Positions 28,596-37,596 of a stretch of DNA of 64,000 bases are shown piece after piece; the stretch's first letter is position 1; each line of letters begins with the position of its first letter. Both the position numbers and the translations under genes were made by a program. The stretch is from Cellvibrio zantedeschiae (GTDB lineage: Bacteria; Pseudomonadota; Gammaproteobacteria; Pseudomonadales; Cellvibrionaceae): NCBI RefSeq assembly GCF_014652535.1, contig NZ_BMYZ01000004.1:262844-326843 (forward strand). The letters are read 5' to 3'. The notes beneath the pieces are model-generated. The model was not told where the DNA came from. It saw nothing but the letters and a program-made list of their open reading frames with translations, and ran no database searches.

Positions 28596-28975
28596 TGTTT
28601 ATTCTTAACCCCCAATCGGGAATCCCCATTTATCGCCAACTGATTGATCAGGTGCGGCGCATGATTGCGGGTGGGCAATTAAAGGCGGGCGATGACTTGC
28701 CTTCGGTGCGCGAGCTTGCGCTTGAGCATGCGGTAAATCCCATGACAATTTCCAAGGCCTACTCGATGTTAGAAGTTGAGGGGTTGTTGGTGCGTCAGCG
28801 CGGTAAACCTATGCAAGTTGCTGCGGAAAATCCTTTGACGACAACTAAAGAGTCTCGCTTGGCGCATTTGCGGCCACAATTGGATAGTTTAGTGATTGCC
28901 GCTAAGCAATTAGAAATTTCCGATGACGCGCTTATTAAAGAGTTAAAAAAAATATTAAACGAGTTGCAGTCTTAA
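28595..28975 (+). CDS. GntR-family transcriptional regulator, YtrA-type
   Basis: 126 aa. A winged-helix domain of GntR type fills residues 1-75: FILNPQSGIPIYRQLIDQVR, LKAGDDLPSVRELALEHAVN, PMTISKAYSMLEVEGLLV. The short C-terminus (about 45 residues) forms two helices without an effector domain, which is the mark of the YtrA subfamily. These usually repress their own ABC transporter operon. GTG start overlaps the previous stop. The palindrome at 22569-22590 is the best candidate operator. Confidence 0.88.
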   Translation: MFILNPQSGIPIYRQLIDQVRRMIAGGQLKAGDDLPSVRELALEHAVNPMTISKAYSMLEVEGLLVRQRGKPMQVAAENPLTTTKESRLAHLRPQLDSLVIAAKQLEISDDALIKELKKILNELQS

Positions 28976-29014
28976 TCCCTTTCTCATAGATATAAATATA
29001 CGGAGATTAAAATT

Positions 29015-30556
29015 ATGCGTGCATCTATTGCCGCACTTTGTTTTTTCATTATTTTTTTAGCAGGGTGTGATCGCACACATCAAAATACGCAAGAAAAAAA
29101 AGTGCCCTGGTTGAGCTTGTGTCCGGATTTTTCGCAAACCGGAAAAGCACCTGTTGAACAAAATGCCCAGTGCGGACATTTTGATGTAAAAGAAAATCCC
29201 CAGAATCCTAATAGCGCCACTATTCCGCTCAATATTTTGTTGCTGCCTGCAGTAAATCCTGTTCCCGAAAAAGATCCGCTTTTTATTATTGCTGGAGGTC
29301 CCGGGCAATCGGCTGTAGTGGTAGCTGAGTCTATTCACTCTATCTTTAATGACGTTCGTAAAAATCGCGATATTGTGTTTGTGGATCAACGTGGCACAGG
29401 TAAATCGAATCCTCTGGATTGCGAGTTTGAAACAGAAAAAAGCCAACAATTGCCTGAATCCGAACAACAAGCCTTCGCCAGGCAAGCACTTGCCCAGTGT
29501 ATTGATAAAGTAAAAGATCATGCGGCTTATTACACAACTAATTATGCGGTTGCGGATTTGGATGCAGTGAGGGCGGCACTAGGTTATGAAAAAATAAATT
29601 TATGGGGCGGATCTTACGGGTCGCGCGTTGTACTGGAATACATTCGTCGCTTTCCGGCCCACACTCGCGCCAGCGTGTTGGATGGAGTTGCACCGGTAGC
29701 TATAGCTTTGCCTTGGTCTATGGAGGCAGACGGTCTTGCCTCGCTCGAAGGCTTAAATCAGCAGTGCGCACAGGTGCCTGCTTGCGTGACTTCCTATGGT
29801 GATATAGTTAAAAAAGCACAAGCGGTATCTAATAAATTAGTTAAAGAACCAAAATCTATTACTATTCCACATCCGCGCACACAAGAAAAAATAAATGTAA
29901 GTTTGAGTGCCGAAGATTTTTCCAGTGTAATTCGTTTGGCGCTTTACAGTCGCGATCTGTCGTCTCTTATTCCCCGTGTCATCAGCGAAGCTGAAGCGGG
30001 TAATTATGAACTTTTTGCCTCGCTCATTTATTTAGCTAAATCCAAAAGCGACATGGCTGGCATTAGCTACGGGATGCATTACTCCGTCGTGTGTAGTGAA
30101 GATTACCCCTTATATAAAGATAAAAATGCCTTGGATTCCAATGTGTTTTTAAATGCGCTATCCGTGCAAAAATATTCAGAGGTTTGTGCGCAATGGCCGC
30201 GAGGTCAGTTGCCAGCGGATTATTGGGATTCTATAAAAAGTGACTTGCCCGTATTGATGCTTTCTGGTGCCGGTGATCCAGTCACTCCACCGCGATGGGG
30301 GGAGCTTGTTAAAAAAGATTTAAAAAATGCTTCGCATCTCATTGTGCCCGGCGGGCATCACATAGTTACATCAGAAGGTTGCGTTGCTCAGCTAATCACC
30401 GCGTTCATTGTTAGTGGTGATGCTAAAGCGTTAGATGCTAGTTGTGTGCAAAATATTCAACCTTTGGCTATACACCTTCCTGTATCTGCAATCGCGAATA
30501 CCGAATCAACATCATCGCAATCCAATGATCAAACGACCCTTGAGAAAAAGGAATAA
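29015..30556 (+). CDS. Alpha/beta hydrolase lipoprotein, S33/TAP-like peptidase
   Basis: 513 aa. Lipobox IFLAGC gives a lipoprotein anchored at C18. The hydrolase core has the oxyanion-hole motif IIAGGPGQS, DQRGTGKSNP, nucleophile S200 in GGSYGS, a likely aspartate in LSGAGDPVTPP and the histidine in VPGGHH. The TAP-like C-terminal region is present. The family includes prolyl and tripeptidyl aminopeptidases. It lies 4 bp before an ABC ATPase gene, so the enzyme and exporter probably form one operon. Confidence 0.87.
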   Translation: MRASIAALCFFIIFLAGCDRTHQNTQEKKVPWLSLCPDFSQTGKAPVEQNAQCGHFDVKENPQNPNSATIPLNILLLPAVNPVPEKDPLFIIAGGPGQSAVVVAESIHSIFNDVRKNRDIVFVDQRGTGKSNPLDCEFETEKSQQLPESEQQAFARQALAQCIDKVKDHAAYYTTNYAVADLDAVRAALGYEKINLWGGSYGSRVVLEYIRRFPAHTRASVLDGVAPVAIALPWSMEADGLASLEGLNQQCAQVPACVTSYGDIVKKAQAVSNKLVKEPKSITIPHPRTQEKINVSLSAEDFSSVIRLALYSRDLSSLIPRVISEAEAGNYELFASLIYLAKSKSDMAGISYGMHYSVVCSEDYPLYKDKNALDSNVFLNALSVQKYSEVCAQWPRGQLPADYWDSIKSDLPVLMLSGAGDPVTPPRWGELVKKDLKNASHLIVPGGHHIVTSEGCVAQLITAFIVSGDAKALDASCVQNIQPLAIHLPVSAIANTESTSSQSNDQTTLEKKE

Positions 30557-30559
30557 ATC

Positions 30560-31315
30560 ATGATTCGTATAGATCAGGTAAGCAAAAGTTTTGGCAATAA
30601 AAAATCCGGCGTAGTGCAAGCGCTAAAAAATATTTCCCTGACTATTCGCGATGGCGAAATTACCGGCTTGCTTGGTGTTAACGGCGCAGGGAAGTCTACC
30701 TTGTTGCGGTTAATTTATGGCCTGCAAGATCCCACAACGGGCACCATCGCAATTGACAATATCGATGTACAAAAAAATCCTGAGGCTGCCCGGCAGCGGT
30801 TAGGTGTATTGCCGGACGATACAGGTTTATACAAACGGTTAACGGCTCGTGAAAATATTCATTATTTTGGTGAGTTGCAAGGTTTGTCCGCTGGTGACCT
30901 AAAGGAGAGTGCACAAGAATTAATTGCGCTGCTAAAAATGGAAAATATTGCAGAGCGTCGTGCAGATGGTTTTTCCCTGGGTGAGCGGATGAAAACCGCA
31001 TTAGCGCGTGCCATAGTTCATCGGCCGCAACATATTTTGCTGGATGAACCCACTAATGGTTTAGATGTTATTACCACTCGTGCGGTGCGCAACATGTTGT
31101 TGACGCTTCGTGATCAAGGCCGCTGTATTTTATTCTCCAGCCACTTGATGCATGAGGTAGGTGGCTTATGCGACCGGGTATTAATTATTGCAGGTGGCGA
31201 AATTGTGGCGGATGGTAGCGTTGCGGATATCATTGCTTTGTCCGGCGAAAATACTTTAGAGGATGCATTTATTAAGTTCTCTCAGTTAGCGGAAGGAGAA
31301 TCACATGTTGAATAA
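30560..31315 (+). CDS. ABC transporter ATP-binding protein, NatA-like
   Basis: 251 aa. Walker A LLGVNGAGKSTLLR, Q-loop region near YGLQDP, signature FSLGERMKTALARAIVHRP, Walker B ILLDEPTNGLD and switch histidine in SSHLMHEV. Similar to NatA, the ATPase of ABC-2 type sodium exporters, and to related drug or peptide exporters. It overlaps the permease gene by 11 bp, which shows coupling. Confidence 0.9.
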   Translation: MIRIDQVSKSFGNKKSGVVQALKNISLTIRDGEITGLLGVNGAGKSTLLRLIYGLQDPTTGTIAIDNIDVQKNPEAARQRLGVLPDDTGLYKRLTARENIHYFGELQGLSAGDLKESAQELIALLKMENIAERRADGFSLGERMKTALARAIVHRPQHILLDEPTNGLDVITTRAVRNMLLTLRDQGRCILFSSHLMHEVGGLCDRVLIIAGGEIVADGSVADIIALSGENTLEDAFIKFSQLAEGESHVE

Positions 31316-32504
31316 AAATAGTTTTAGATTCTCATTAACTGTGTACCGTAAAGAATTGCGTGATGCTTTGCGTGATAGACGCGCAATGCGCATGGCATTC
31401 TTACCACCCTTGTATTTTGTCGCCATTTTTGTGGGCTTGGTTTTCTTTGCTGTAAGTATGGAAAACGATAAAAAAGTTGCTGGCGTTAATTCCATTCCGG
31501 TTTATGTGGAGGGCGAACAAAATTTGCCTGAGTTGGTGGCTTGGTTGCGCGAGCAAGGCGCGGTTATCAAAACGGTTGAGTCGGGTGCTTATCAACAAAT
31601 TAAAGATAAGAAAATTGATTTCGCATTAATTATTCCAGATGAAGCAAAGCAAAAGCGAGCGAAGGGAGAGTCTGCTCCGGTGTGGTTAGTGTATGACGGC
31701 GCAAACCAAAAATTATCTTCGAGTATTGGTTTTGTTCGCTCGCAATTTTATACCTGGAGCTGGCGCGTGGGCTCCATCAATTTAATGGCGCGAGGATTGG
31801 CTCCTGATGTAGGAACTCCGGTTATGTTGCGCGAAGATAATATCGCCGACGAACAAAAGATGAGCGTCTATTTGTTAGCGAGTGTTCCATTGACCTTATT
31901 GTTAGCCGCCTTTATTGGCAGCGTGGGCTTTTCCGCGGATATGACAGCAGGGGAACGTGAGCGCCGTTCACTGGAATCATTATTGATTACACCTGCCTCA
32001 ACCTTTAGTGTGTATTTAGGCAAATGGTTAACGTCTGTCAGTCTTACGGTAGTGATTCTAATTATGCAGCTCGTGTTGCTTGCTATTGCATTTCGCTTTC
32101 TACCTTTCAATCAATTGGGGTTACGGGTTGATGTTAATTACATTGATTTAATCAATGTTTTTTGGGTACTTGTTCCTGTGGTATTTTTTGCAGTGGCTTT
32201 GCAGTTGAGTCTATCTATTTTTGCTAAATCGTTTAAAGATGCTCAATCATTAATTGCGGGTTTGGTTTTTGTTCCCATGATGTTGAATTTTTACACCATG
32301 TTTAACCCGGGGGTATTCCATGAGTGGTGGTTATGGGTTCCCGTTCTTGGGCAGGCTGTAGTCATTAAAGAAATTTTATTAGGTGGGGCTATTGTAAGCT
32401 TTGCATTTTGGAAGTTTTGGTTCGTGGGATTAATGATTACGTGCCTGGCATTTTGGGTGGGTATCAAACAATTGCGTAGGCCTAAAATAGTCTACGGGCA
32501 ATAA
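31305..32504 (+). CDS. ABC-2 type transporter permease, NatB-like
   Basis: 399 aa. A first helix (AMRMAFLPPLYFVAIFVGLV) is followed by a large extracytoplasmic domain (about residues 50-180), then five helices in the C-terminal half, the ABC-2 (DUF3526/NatB) arrangement. The motif TAGERERRSLESLLITPAS after the second helix is typical of NatB-like permeases. The transported substrate could be sodium or a small organic molecule; the hydrolase upstream hints at peptides. Confidence 0.87.
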   Translation: MLNKNSFRFSLTVYRKELRDALRDRRAMRMAFLPPLYFVAIFVGLVFFAVSMENDKKVAGVNSIPVYVEGEQNLPELVAWLREQGAVIKTVESGAYQQIKDKKIDFALIIPDEAKQKRAKGESAPVWLVYDGANQKLSSSIGFVRSQFYTWSWRVGSINLMARGLAPDVGTPVMLREDNIADEQKMSVYLLASVPLTLLLAAFIGSVGFSADMTAGERERRSLESLLITPASTFSVYLGKWLTSVSLTVVILIMQLVLLAIAFRFLPFNQLGLRVDVNYIDLINVFWVLVPVVFFAVALQLSLSIFAKSFKDAQSLIAGLVFVPMMLNFYTMFNPGVFHEWWLWVPVLGQAVVIKEILLGGAIVSFAFWKFWFVGLMITCLAFWVGIKQLRRPKIVYGQ

Positions 32505-32526
32505 ACCACTAATGGAGGGAGATCGA

Positions 32527-33381
32527 TTGAAGCGAATAATAGGAACAGTTTTATTGATGGTGTTTGCGGTAATTTTTTACACCAATTTCTATGATTCAAA
32601 TGACTCAGCTGTTGTTGAATCATTTTCCTCGCAACAAGCTATCTCCAGTAATTCATCAAATGCACAAAGTTCAACGCAGGCTGTATCGGCTGATCCAAAA
32701 TCTCCAGCGTCTGAAGCTTTTTCTTCAGCGCTAGCCAGCATTAAGAGTTTGTCCGGTGCGCGCGTAGATCCTTTGCCAGAAATAGCACATTTTTTACGTC
32801 AAATGGATAACGCCAGTATTCCCAAAATTTATTTGCCCACACCAAAGAGATCGTTATTTGATTATGGAAAAGCCAAACCATCTGAGCTTAAGGATAAAGC
32901 TTTGTCCGGCGATCCTTATGCGGCCTATAGGTATGCTGATTATATTGTTGAGCGAGATGTGCGCAAATATACTGATAAGGGCAATTATGCTTATGAGACA
33001 GATCATGAAAAGCGCGATTTGGCGATGAGTGAGGCGCGTGAATTTTATATACGAGGATTTCGAGGTGGAATTGCATCCATCGCTCAGGTTTTGAGTAGAT
33101 TATATGCAGACCAAGCCCATGGTGGTAATCGCGCAGAGTCCCTTGCTTGGAGAAGAATTTCCTTTGCTGTTGGCGAGAGTCAGCGCTACGAATGTTTAAG
33201 AAATTCCACTACCTGTTTCGTCAAAGACTTTAATAATTTAAATCGCCCTGAGCTTTTTTATCCGTGTTTATCAGCAGCAGGTGATAGCTGTACGCAAGAA
33301 GAGTACGACACGGGGATGCAGCTTGCATTTCAATACGCGGACTCGCTGGAATTTGCAATGAATAATAAAGTTAGACATTAA
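32527..33381 (+). CDS. Hypothetical membrane-anchored protein
   Basis: 284 aa from TTG 32527, chosen because GGAGGGAG lies 8 bp before it; the ATG at 32512 lies upstream of that site and has none itself. An N-terminal helix (IIGTVLLMVFAVIFYTNFY) anchors a Ser/Gln-rich linker and a soluble domain with four cysteines near the end (YECLRNSTTCFV, YPCLSAAGDSC). The helical part around residues 125-215 (GDPYAAYRYADYIVERDV) resembles Sel1/TPR-like repeats. No family is recognised. It follows the NatB-like gene by 22 bp. Confidence 0.65.
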   Translation: MKRIIGTVLLMVFAVIFYTNFYDSNDSAVVESFSSQQAISSNSSNAQSSTQAVSADPKSPASEAFSSALASIKSLSGARVDPLPEIAHFLRQMDNASIPKIYLPTPKRSLFDYGKAKPSELKDKALSGDPYAAYRYADYIVERDVRKYTDKGNYAYETDHEKRDLAMSEAREFYIRGFRGGIASIAQVLSRLYADQAHGGNRAESLAWRRISFAVGESQRYECLRNSTTCFVKDFNNLNRPELFYPCLSAAGDSCTQEEYDTGMQLAFQYADSLEFAMNNKVRH

Positions 33382-33409
33382 TCCACAATTGCCCGTTTGT
33401 TTTTTCGCT

Positions 33410-33967
33410 TTACATTGGTATGGCAGTTTTTACAAAAGGTTGATGCTGCTGAATGCCGCTCAAAAAATCCTGCAAATTTTTGTGGCTTTCTATATTGATA
33501 CGATTGCGAAATAGTGCCCAGTATAGGTAACAGGCTAAGCGTAGCTGCACATCGTTGTAGGGTGCATGCAACGGCAGGTCTAGTTGATTTAATTCGGCAA
33601 GGCTGGACTCAATGCGCGCAGCTTGGCGGCGTGTATATTCATAAGCGGTTAAATCTACACCATCGCGTTCCAGGAAAAATAAATTGGCGGTTGTATCTAA
33701 TGCTGTATTCACCATGCAGAATTGATTGAGTTCATGAGTGCTGGCCAAATAACTCTGGCCAGCTTTTTCACGCAGATATTTTAGAATGGCGATTGAATCG
33801 GTTAGGAATACATCGCCATCTTCGAGAAAAGGCACGCGCTTGGTGGGTGATCGCACTGCGCTTGTGGCTTGATCTGTTTCAATAAATTCACAGGCGCAAT
33901 TTGTCTCCAATAATACTATGCGGCAATGGCGCACAAAGGGTGATGTATAACTGCCGTATAATTTCAT
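33410..33967 (-). CDS. Glutathione S-transferase family protein
   Basis: 185 aa, slightly short for the family (about 200). The thioredoxin-like N-terminal domain is clear: MKLYGSYTSPFVRHCRIVLLE, KRVPFLEDGDVFLTDSIAIL with the cis-proline and the DS pair that binds the gamma-glutamyl part. The C-terminal helical domain is less conserved. It likely conjugates or reduces with glutathione; the substrate is unknown. Confidence 0.85.
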   Translation of the reverse strand: MKLYGSYTSPFVRHCRIVLLETNCACEFIETDQATSAVRSPTKRVPFLEDGDVFLTDSIAILKYLREKAGQSYLASTHELNQFCMVNTALDTTANLFFLERDGVDLTAYEYTRRQAARIESSLAELNQLDLPLHAPYNDVQLRLACYLYWALFRNRINIESHKNLQDFLSGIQQHQPFVKTAIPM

Positions 33968-34040
33968 AACCTACCTTTTGAATTTTCGTGCTGTCCGCTT
34001 GTGAATTTGCGTGCTATCCGCTTGCCATTTGTTTGAAAAA

Positions 34041-34487
34041 TTAATGATCCTTGAACGCTTGTCGCGCCAGGAGTTTCCAGTTTCCGTTTTGCTTTTGCCA
34101 AATTAACATTACGCCAATGGTGACCTCATCTGGTTTCCCATTATTGTTTGTTGTGGCAAAGAGCTTATGGCGAACTATCGCAATGTCTTTAACGATTTGA
34201 ACACTTTGGTCACGCAAATCGATTGTCACAAAATCAGATTTTCCGCTAATTATTTTTTCAATAAACTCAGCCTGGTTTTCAACATGCCCACCGGAGTGAC
34301 CATAGTTAAGTTCGGTTGCTGTTAGCTCTTTCAGCTTTTTTGCGTCAGCACTGATCATGGCGTTGCGCAGTAGTTCAACTTGAGCTTCGACTTGTTGAAC
34401 CGCTTTGGCGTTTGGTTTGCTGGCTGTAGCGGCTTGGGCTATGCCCAAGGTAAGGATGCATAGGGCGAAAAATTGTTTTGTTGTCAT
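34041..34487 (-). CDS. Secreted NTF2-like (DUF4440) protein
   Basis: 148 aa. A signal peptide (MTTKQFFALCILTLGIAQA-ATA) precedes an NTF2-like fold: AQVELLRNAMISADAKKLKE, LTATELNYGHSGG, KSDFVTIDLRDQSVQIV and a final LIWQKQNGNWKLLARQAF. The pattern is that of the DUF4440/SnoaL-like group. No catalytic residues are certain. The gene is single, with 352 bp upstream. Confidence 0.8.
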   Translation of the reverse strand: MTTKQFFALCILTLGIAQAATASKPNAKAVQQVEAQVELLRNAMISADAKKLKELTATELNYGHSGGHVENQAEFIEKIISGKSDFVTIDLRDQSVQIVKDIAIVRHKLFATTNNNGKPDEVTIGVMLIWQKQNGNWKLLARQAFKDH

Positions 34488-34839
34488 AGTGTTTGCTCGG
34501 TTATTAGGGGGTTATTTTTACTGAGCGAAAAACATTGCCGTGTTGCCTTTTAATCAGCACTTATTTTGTGCGTTCATTTTGTTGTATAAAAAATATTTTT
34601 AATAGCTGGCGCTCTAAAATATACCATAAATGTCATCAAAGTTTCATTCTGCCTCATTTTTGAGCTTGGTAAAGTGAATTTTTAAGAACATTTTAGTAGA
34701 TATGATTTTGAGCTCTTTCAGCTGATATTCATATTCCAACTAGGCTTTTGACAAAGATTGCCCCAACGTTAAAACTAGCCTTAACGATACGAAGTTTGAC
34801 GAGCGCGCTGGCGCGCTAATTCGGTGTAAAGGAGGCTAT
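34488..34839. other. Intergenic region between divergent genes
   Basis: This AT-rich stretch of 352 bp separates two divergent genes and should hold both promoters. TTGACA at 34748-34753 is a good -35 for the plus-strand gene, but the -10 (TTAAAA at 34769, spacer 15, or AAAACT at 34771, spacer 17) is weak. Just before the gene lie the palindrome GCGCGCTGGCGCGC (34804-34817) and a strong ribosome binding site. No other gene is seen. Confidence 0.5.
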
Positions 34840-35148
34840 ATGTTGGATCCTATCCGCAATTTCAACGCTGATTTTGACGCAATTTTTGATGAGGCTGTAC
34901 AGGCGCCAAAAGAAGATGTTCGCGGTTCTCGCAATGCTCTTCCCGCTGATGTTTTATATTATCTTAATGAGGTTCAACGCCTTGCGTTGCACAGCTTGGA
35001 AAATTTTGGTTGGCAACTCGCTTTTATTCGCCGTCCTTTATTTGTTCCCCCAATCGTTGTGGTTAAAAATTCCGAGCAATCGAAATTTGCGGTATTGGAA
35101 GAAGACGGCAGCGTGAATCTGTCGCCTTTAGCTAAATGGCGTCATTAA
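34840..35148 (+). CDS. Small conserved-looking protein of unknown function
   Basis: 102 aa, soluble. It starts behind AAAGGAGGCTATATG, a strong Shine-Dalgarno, and is followed by a good terminator, so it is a real, monocistronic gene. Segments such as ALPADVLYYLNEVQRLALHSL and GWQLAFIRRPLFVPPIVVVK look like a compact alpha/beta protein. I do not recognise the family. Confidence 0.75.
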   Translation: MLDPIRNFNADFDAIFDEAVQAPKEDVRGSRNALPADVLYYLNEVQRLALHSLENFGWQLAFIRRPLFVPPIVVVKNSEQSKFAVLEEDGSVNLSPLAKWRH

Positions 35149-35293
35149 TCAGTGCGAGCTGCTTAATGTCACAAGGAGTGCATGGACAATTAGATTTTAT
35201 GGGTAGGCACTATTTTCGTTGATGATTGGTCTGTTTGAAATTAGTTAGTGTGTGATTAGTAGTAATGGATGAAATTTGGAAACAGGTTTTATG

Positions 35294-35328
35294 GCCCCTG
35301 CTTAGCGGATGAGCGGGGGCTTTTTTTT
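35294..35328 (+). terminator. Rho-independent terminator
   Basis: GCCCCTGCT (35294-35302) pairs with AGCGGGGGC (35312-35320), one mismatch, around a 9-nt loop and is followed by eight T. It serves the small gene ending at 35148. Confidence 0.85.
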
Positions 35329-35413
35329 GATAGTGTGTTGCAGATTTTTATTCAGCTCTAATTCATTGGAAAAAATCTAGCATTAAAGCCGTTAACCTTT
35401 AGGGAGGTTTGCG

Positions 35414-35914
35414 GTGAAAAATAAAATTTGGATATTGCTTTGCTGTATTTTTTTAAGTGCTTGTGGTGGTGAAGAAGCTGAACGTGATTTTAATCCTGCG
35501 CCATCGCTGGTTGCTTTCGATATTGTAGATAGCTACGGTGTAGATACCGGCTATTCGTTAAAGGCACTTGCTATAGATCCCTACATCAACAACGGCTTAT
35601 TTGATGTGTTTTGGAAGGTTAATAGCCTCAAAGATTATCGTGTCAACATACGTGTTAACTCCACTCCAGAAATTTCCAACTCTTTGATTATTTATTCAGA
35701 TATTTGCGGCGCTTACCGCGCTTGCGATCAGGGCGGTAACGTCATTTGTGAATATACCTCTGATTTTTATTTGTCGTGCAATAATGCGCGGCATCCAACG
35801 GATATTGCCGCTTTCATAAAACGTGTACCGCAAAATGTAAATTTAATTCTGGAGATATGTGATCTGGATTCGCCTTATTGCAGCTATAAATACTATCCGG
35901 TTTCTATGCAGTAG
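35414..35914 (+). CDS. Hypothetical lipoprotein
   Basis: 166 aa. The lipoprotein signal ends at LSAC-GGEE (C17), behind AGGGAGGT. The mature part has at least eight cysteines in its second half (DICGAYRACDQ, VICEYTSDFYLSC, LEICDLDSPYC), which may form disulfide bonds in the periplasm. No family is recognised. Confidence 0.7.
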   Translation: MKNKIWILLCCIFLSACGGEEAERDFNPAPSLVAFDIVDSYGVDTGYSLKALAIDPYINNGLFDVFWKVNSLKDYRVNIRVNSTPEISNSLIIYSDICGAYRACDQGGNVICEYTSDFYLSCNNARHPTDIAAFIKRVPQNVNLILEICDLDSPYCSYKYYPVSMQ

Positions 35915-35970
35915 CCCTGCATCTTTTCTACAGGCATAATGCACCGGAGTTTATTTTTACTGATGCGCTT

Positions 35971-36696
35971 ATGCCTATATCGTTTCTGAAAAATCCGGCT
36001 GCTGCTGTACCCTTTGCGTTTGAGTTGGTTCGCTCTGCGCGCAGGCGCAGTATCAGTATTGAAATTGCAAAAGCGCAAGTGGTAGTGCGCGCTCCTTATT
36101 TTGTGGCGAAAGCCGAAATTGAAAAATTTGTACGTGAGAAATCGCTCTGGGTGCAACAAAAGTTAGCGCAGCAAGAGCAACAACTTTCGGCTGTGCCCAG
36201 CTACAGTTTTGCAAATGGTAGCAGTCTGCCCTACCTGGGTGGCGAGTTGAGTTTGGTGGTGCATAAACAGCCCAAAGCCGATGTGGTGCGCTACGGCGCG
36301 CAATTGCTAGTGATACTCACGTCGCGCAGCCGCCTGCCCGATGAACAGCAGACCAAGCGTTTGGTATGTGAGTGGTATCAACAACAAGCGCTGGCGATGC
36401 TGCAAGCCAAAACGGATGCAGCCGCAGCGCGTTTGGGGGTTAAGCATTCCGGTGTTACTATCAAGGCGACTCGTTCAAAATGGGGTCATTGCACAGCGCA
36501 GGGCGCTATCCAGTACAACTGGCAGATTCTGCTAGCCCCTGAGTCTATAGTCGACTATCTTGTCGCCCACGAAGTGAGCCACTTATTGCATCACAACCAC
36601 AGCCCGGCATTTTGGGCTGTAGTTGCTAGCCTCTGTCCTGATTACAAAAACCGTCGTGCCTGGCTTAAAACCCAAGGCATGCAGCTTATGTTTTAA
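35971..36696 (+). CDS. YgjP/DUF45-type zinc metallopeptidase
   Basis: 241 aa. The C-terminal domain has HEVSH (H200, E201, H204) with a further likely ligand H210 in HHNHSPAFW, preceded by TRSKWGHCTAQGAIQYNW, all marks of the YgjP (WLM/SprT-like gluzincin-type) family. The N-terminal part has RSARRRSISIEI and KFVREKSLWVQQK as in family members. Cytoplasmic; the physiological substrate is unknown. Confidence 0.88.
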   Translation: MPISFLKNPAAAVPFAFELVRSARRRSISIEIAKAQVVVRAPYFVAKAEIEKFVREKSLWVQQKLAQQEQQLSAVPSYSFANGSSLPYLGGELSLVVHKQPKADVVRYGAQLLVILTSRSRLPDEQQTKRLVCEWYQQQALAMLQAKTDAAAARLGVKHSGVTIKATRSKWGHCTAQGAIQYNWQILLAPESIVDYLVAHEVSHLLHHNHSPAFWAVVASLCPDYKNRRAWLKTQGMQLMF

Positions 36697-36729
36697 TCCG
36701 CGTTATGTTTAACCGTCTGGAGATACCCT

Positions 36730-37098
36730 ATGAACGAGCCACTAAGCGATAACGACTCTGAGAACTTTGACCGTTTTATAGTTGAAGCGATTGAGAATGG
36801 TTGCGTATGGAGCTTGCAAGGTCCGGAAGGATGGGCGCTGTGCGGTTCCGAAAAATATGAAAATACCGATGTGATGCCGTTTTGGTCCCAGGAAGCCTTT
36901 GCCCGTACGCACTGCCAGGAAGATTGGAAAGATTACGAGCCGGTAGCAATTGAGCTGGAAGAGTTTTTGGAAGATTGGCTTACGGGTATGCACGAAGATG
37001 TCATTTTGGCGGGCATCAATTGGGACGAGGAGCTTGAAGGTGTAGAAATAGAACCTTTGGACTTGCTGGAAGAGTTTGATCAGGAGCTGGCAGATTAG
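36730..37098 (+). CDS. DUF2750 domain-containing protein
   Basis: 122 aa, very acidic. The family pattern is visible: FDRFIVEAIENGCVWSLQGP, EGWALCGSE, MPFWSQEAFARTHCQEDWKDY and EFLEDWLTGMHEDVILAGIN. DUF2750 has no known function. It lies 33 bp after the metallopeptidase gene and may be in the same transcript. Confidence 0.85.
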   Translation: MNEPLSDNDSENFDRFIVEAIENGCVWSLQGPEGWALCGSEKYENTDVMPFWSQEAFARTHCQEDWKDYEPVAIELEEFLEDWLTGMHEDVILAGINWDEELEGVEIEPLDLLEEFDQELAD

Positions 37099-37110
37099 GC
37101 TTAACGGCAA

Positions 37111-37455
37111 TTAGCGCCAGTTGGTTTCGTTGATATCGTCGCCAAACAGGTGGTCATGCAAAATATCGACATGGTGTTTTTTAGCGAAGATCTCCAGCTC
37201 TAGCATGGTATCGCACCAGGGCGAAAAGAGCTGGCCAGTGGTACGGTAGTCGCGGTTGGTAATAACAAAGGCATTACCGGTTGACAGCAGGCGCTTGGAG
37301 ATGTGGCTAAATGCCCGGCGCTGTACCTGCAACACTACCAAGTCAAAATCCATACACAAGCGCATCAGCTGCGGATGAATGGAATCTTTGCGGTTGGTAA
37401 AGCAAATTTCCCTGCTGCCGAGTATGTCATCTGATTTCAGTTTGGGGTACGGCAT
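37111..37455 (-). CDS. Hypothetical protein
   Basis: 114 aa, soluble, convergent with the DUF2750 gene (12 bp apart). It contains RREASHISKRLL-like basic helical parts (RRAFSHISKRLLSTG) and NAFVITNRDYRTTGQLF. No signal peptide, membrane helix or known family is recognised. The frame is well placed in a gap otherwise without genes, which supports it. Confidence 0.6.
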   Translation of the reverse strand: MPYPKLKSDDILGSREICFTNRKDSIHPQLMRLCMDFDLVVLQVQRRAFSHISKRLLSTGNAFVITNRDYRTTGQLFSPWCDTMLELEIFAKKHHVDILHDHLFGDDINETNWR

Positions 37456-37596
37456 AATAAATTCATCTAGTCTGGCTTCCGTCGCGTTGTCTTGCCTCCG
37501 TGCATCACATCAGGGCGCGGATTACACCACAAGGAAGGCTGTAGGGCGAGAGCTTTGGGTCACATTTTTTACCATTAAAACCCTGCGGGATATTCT

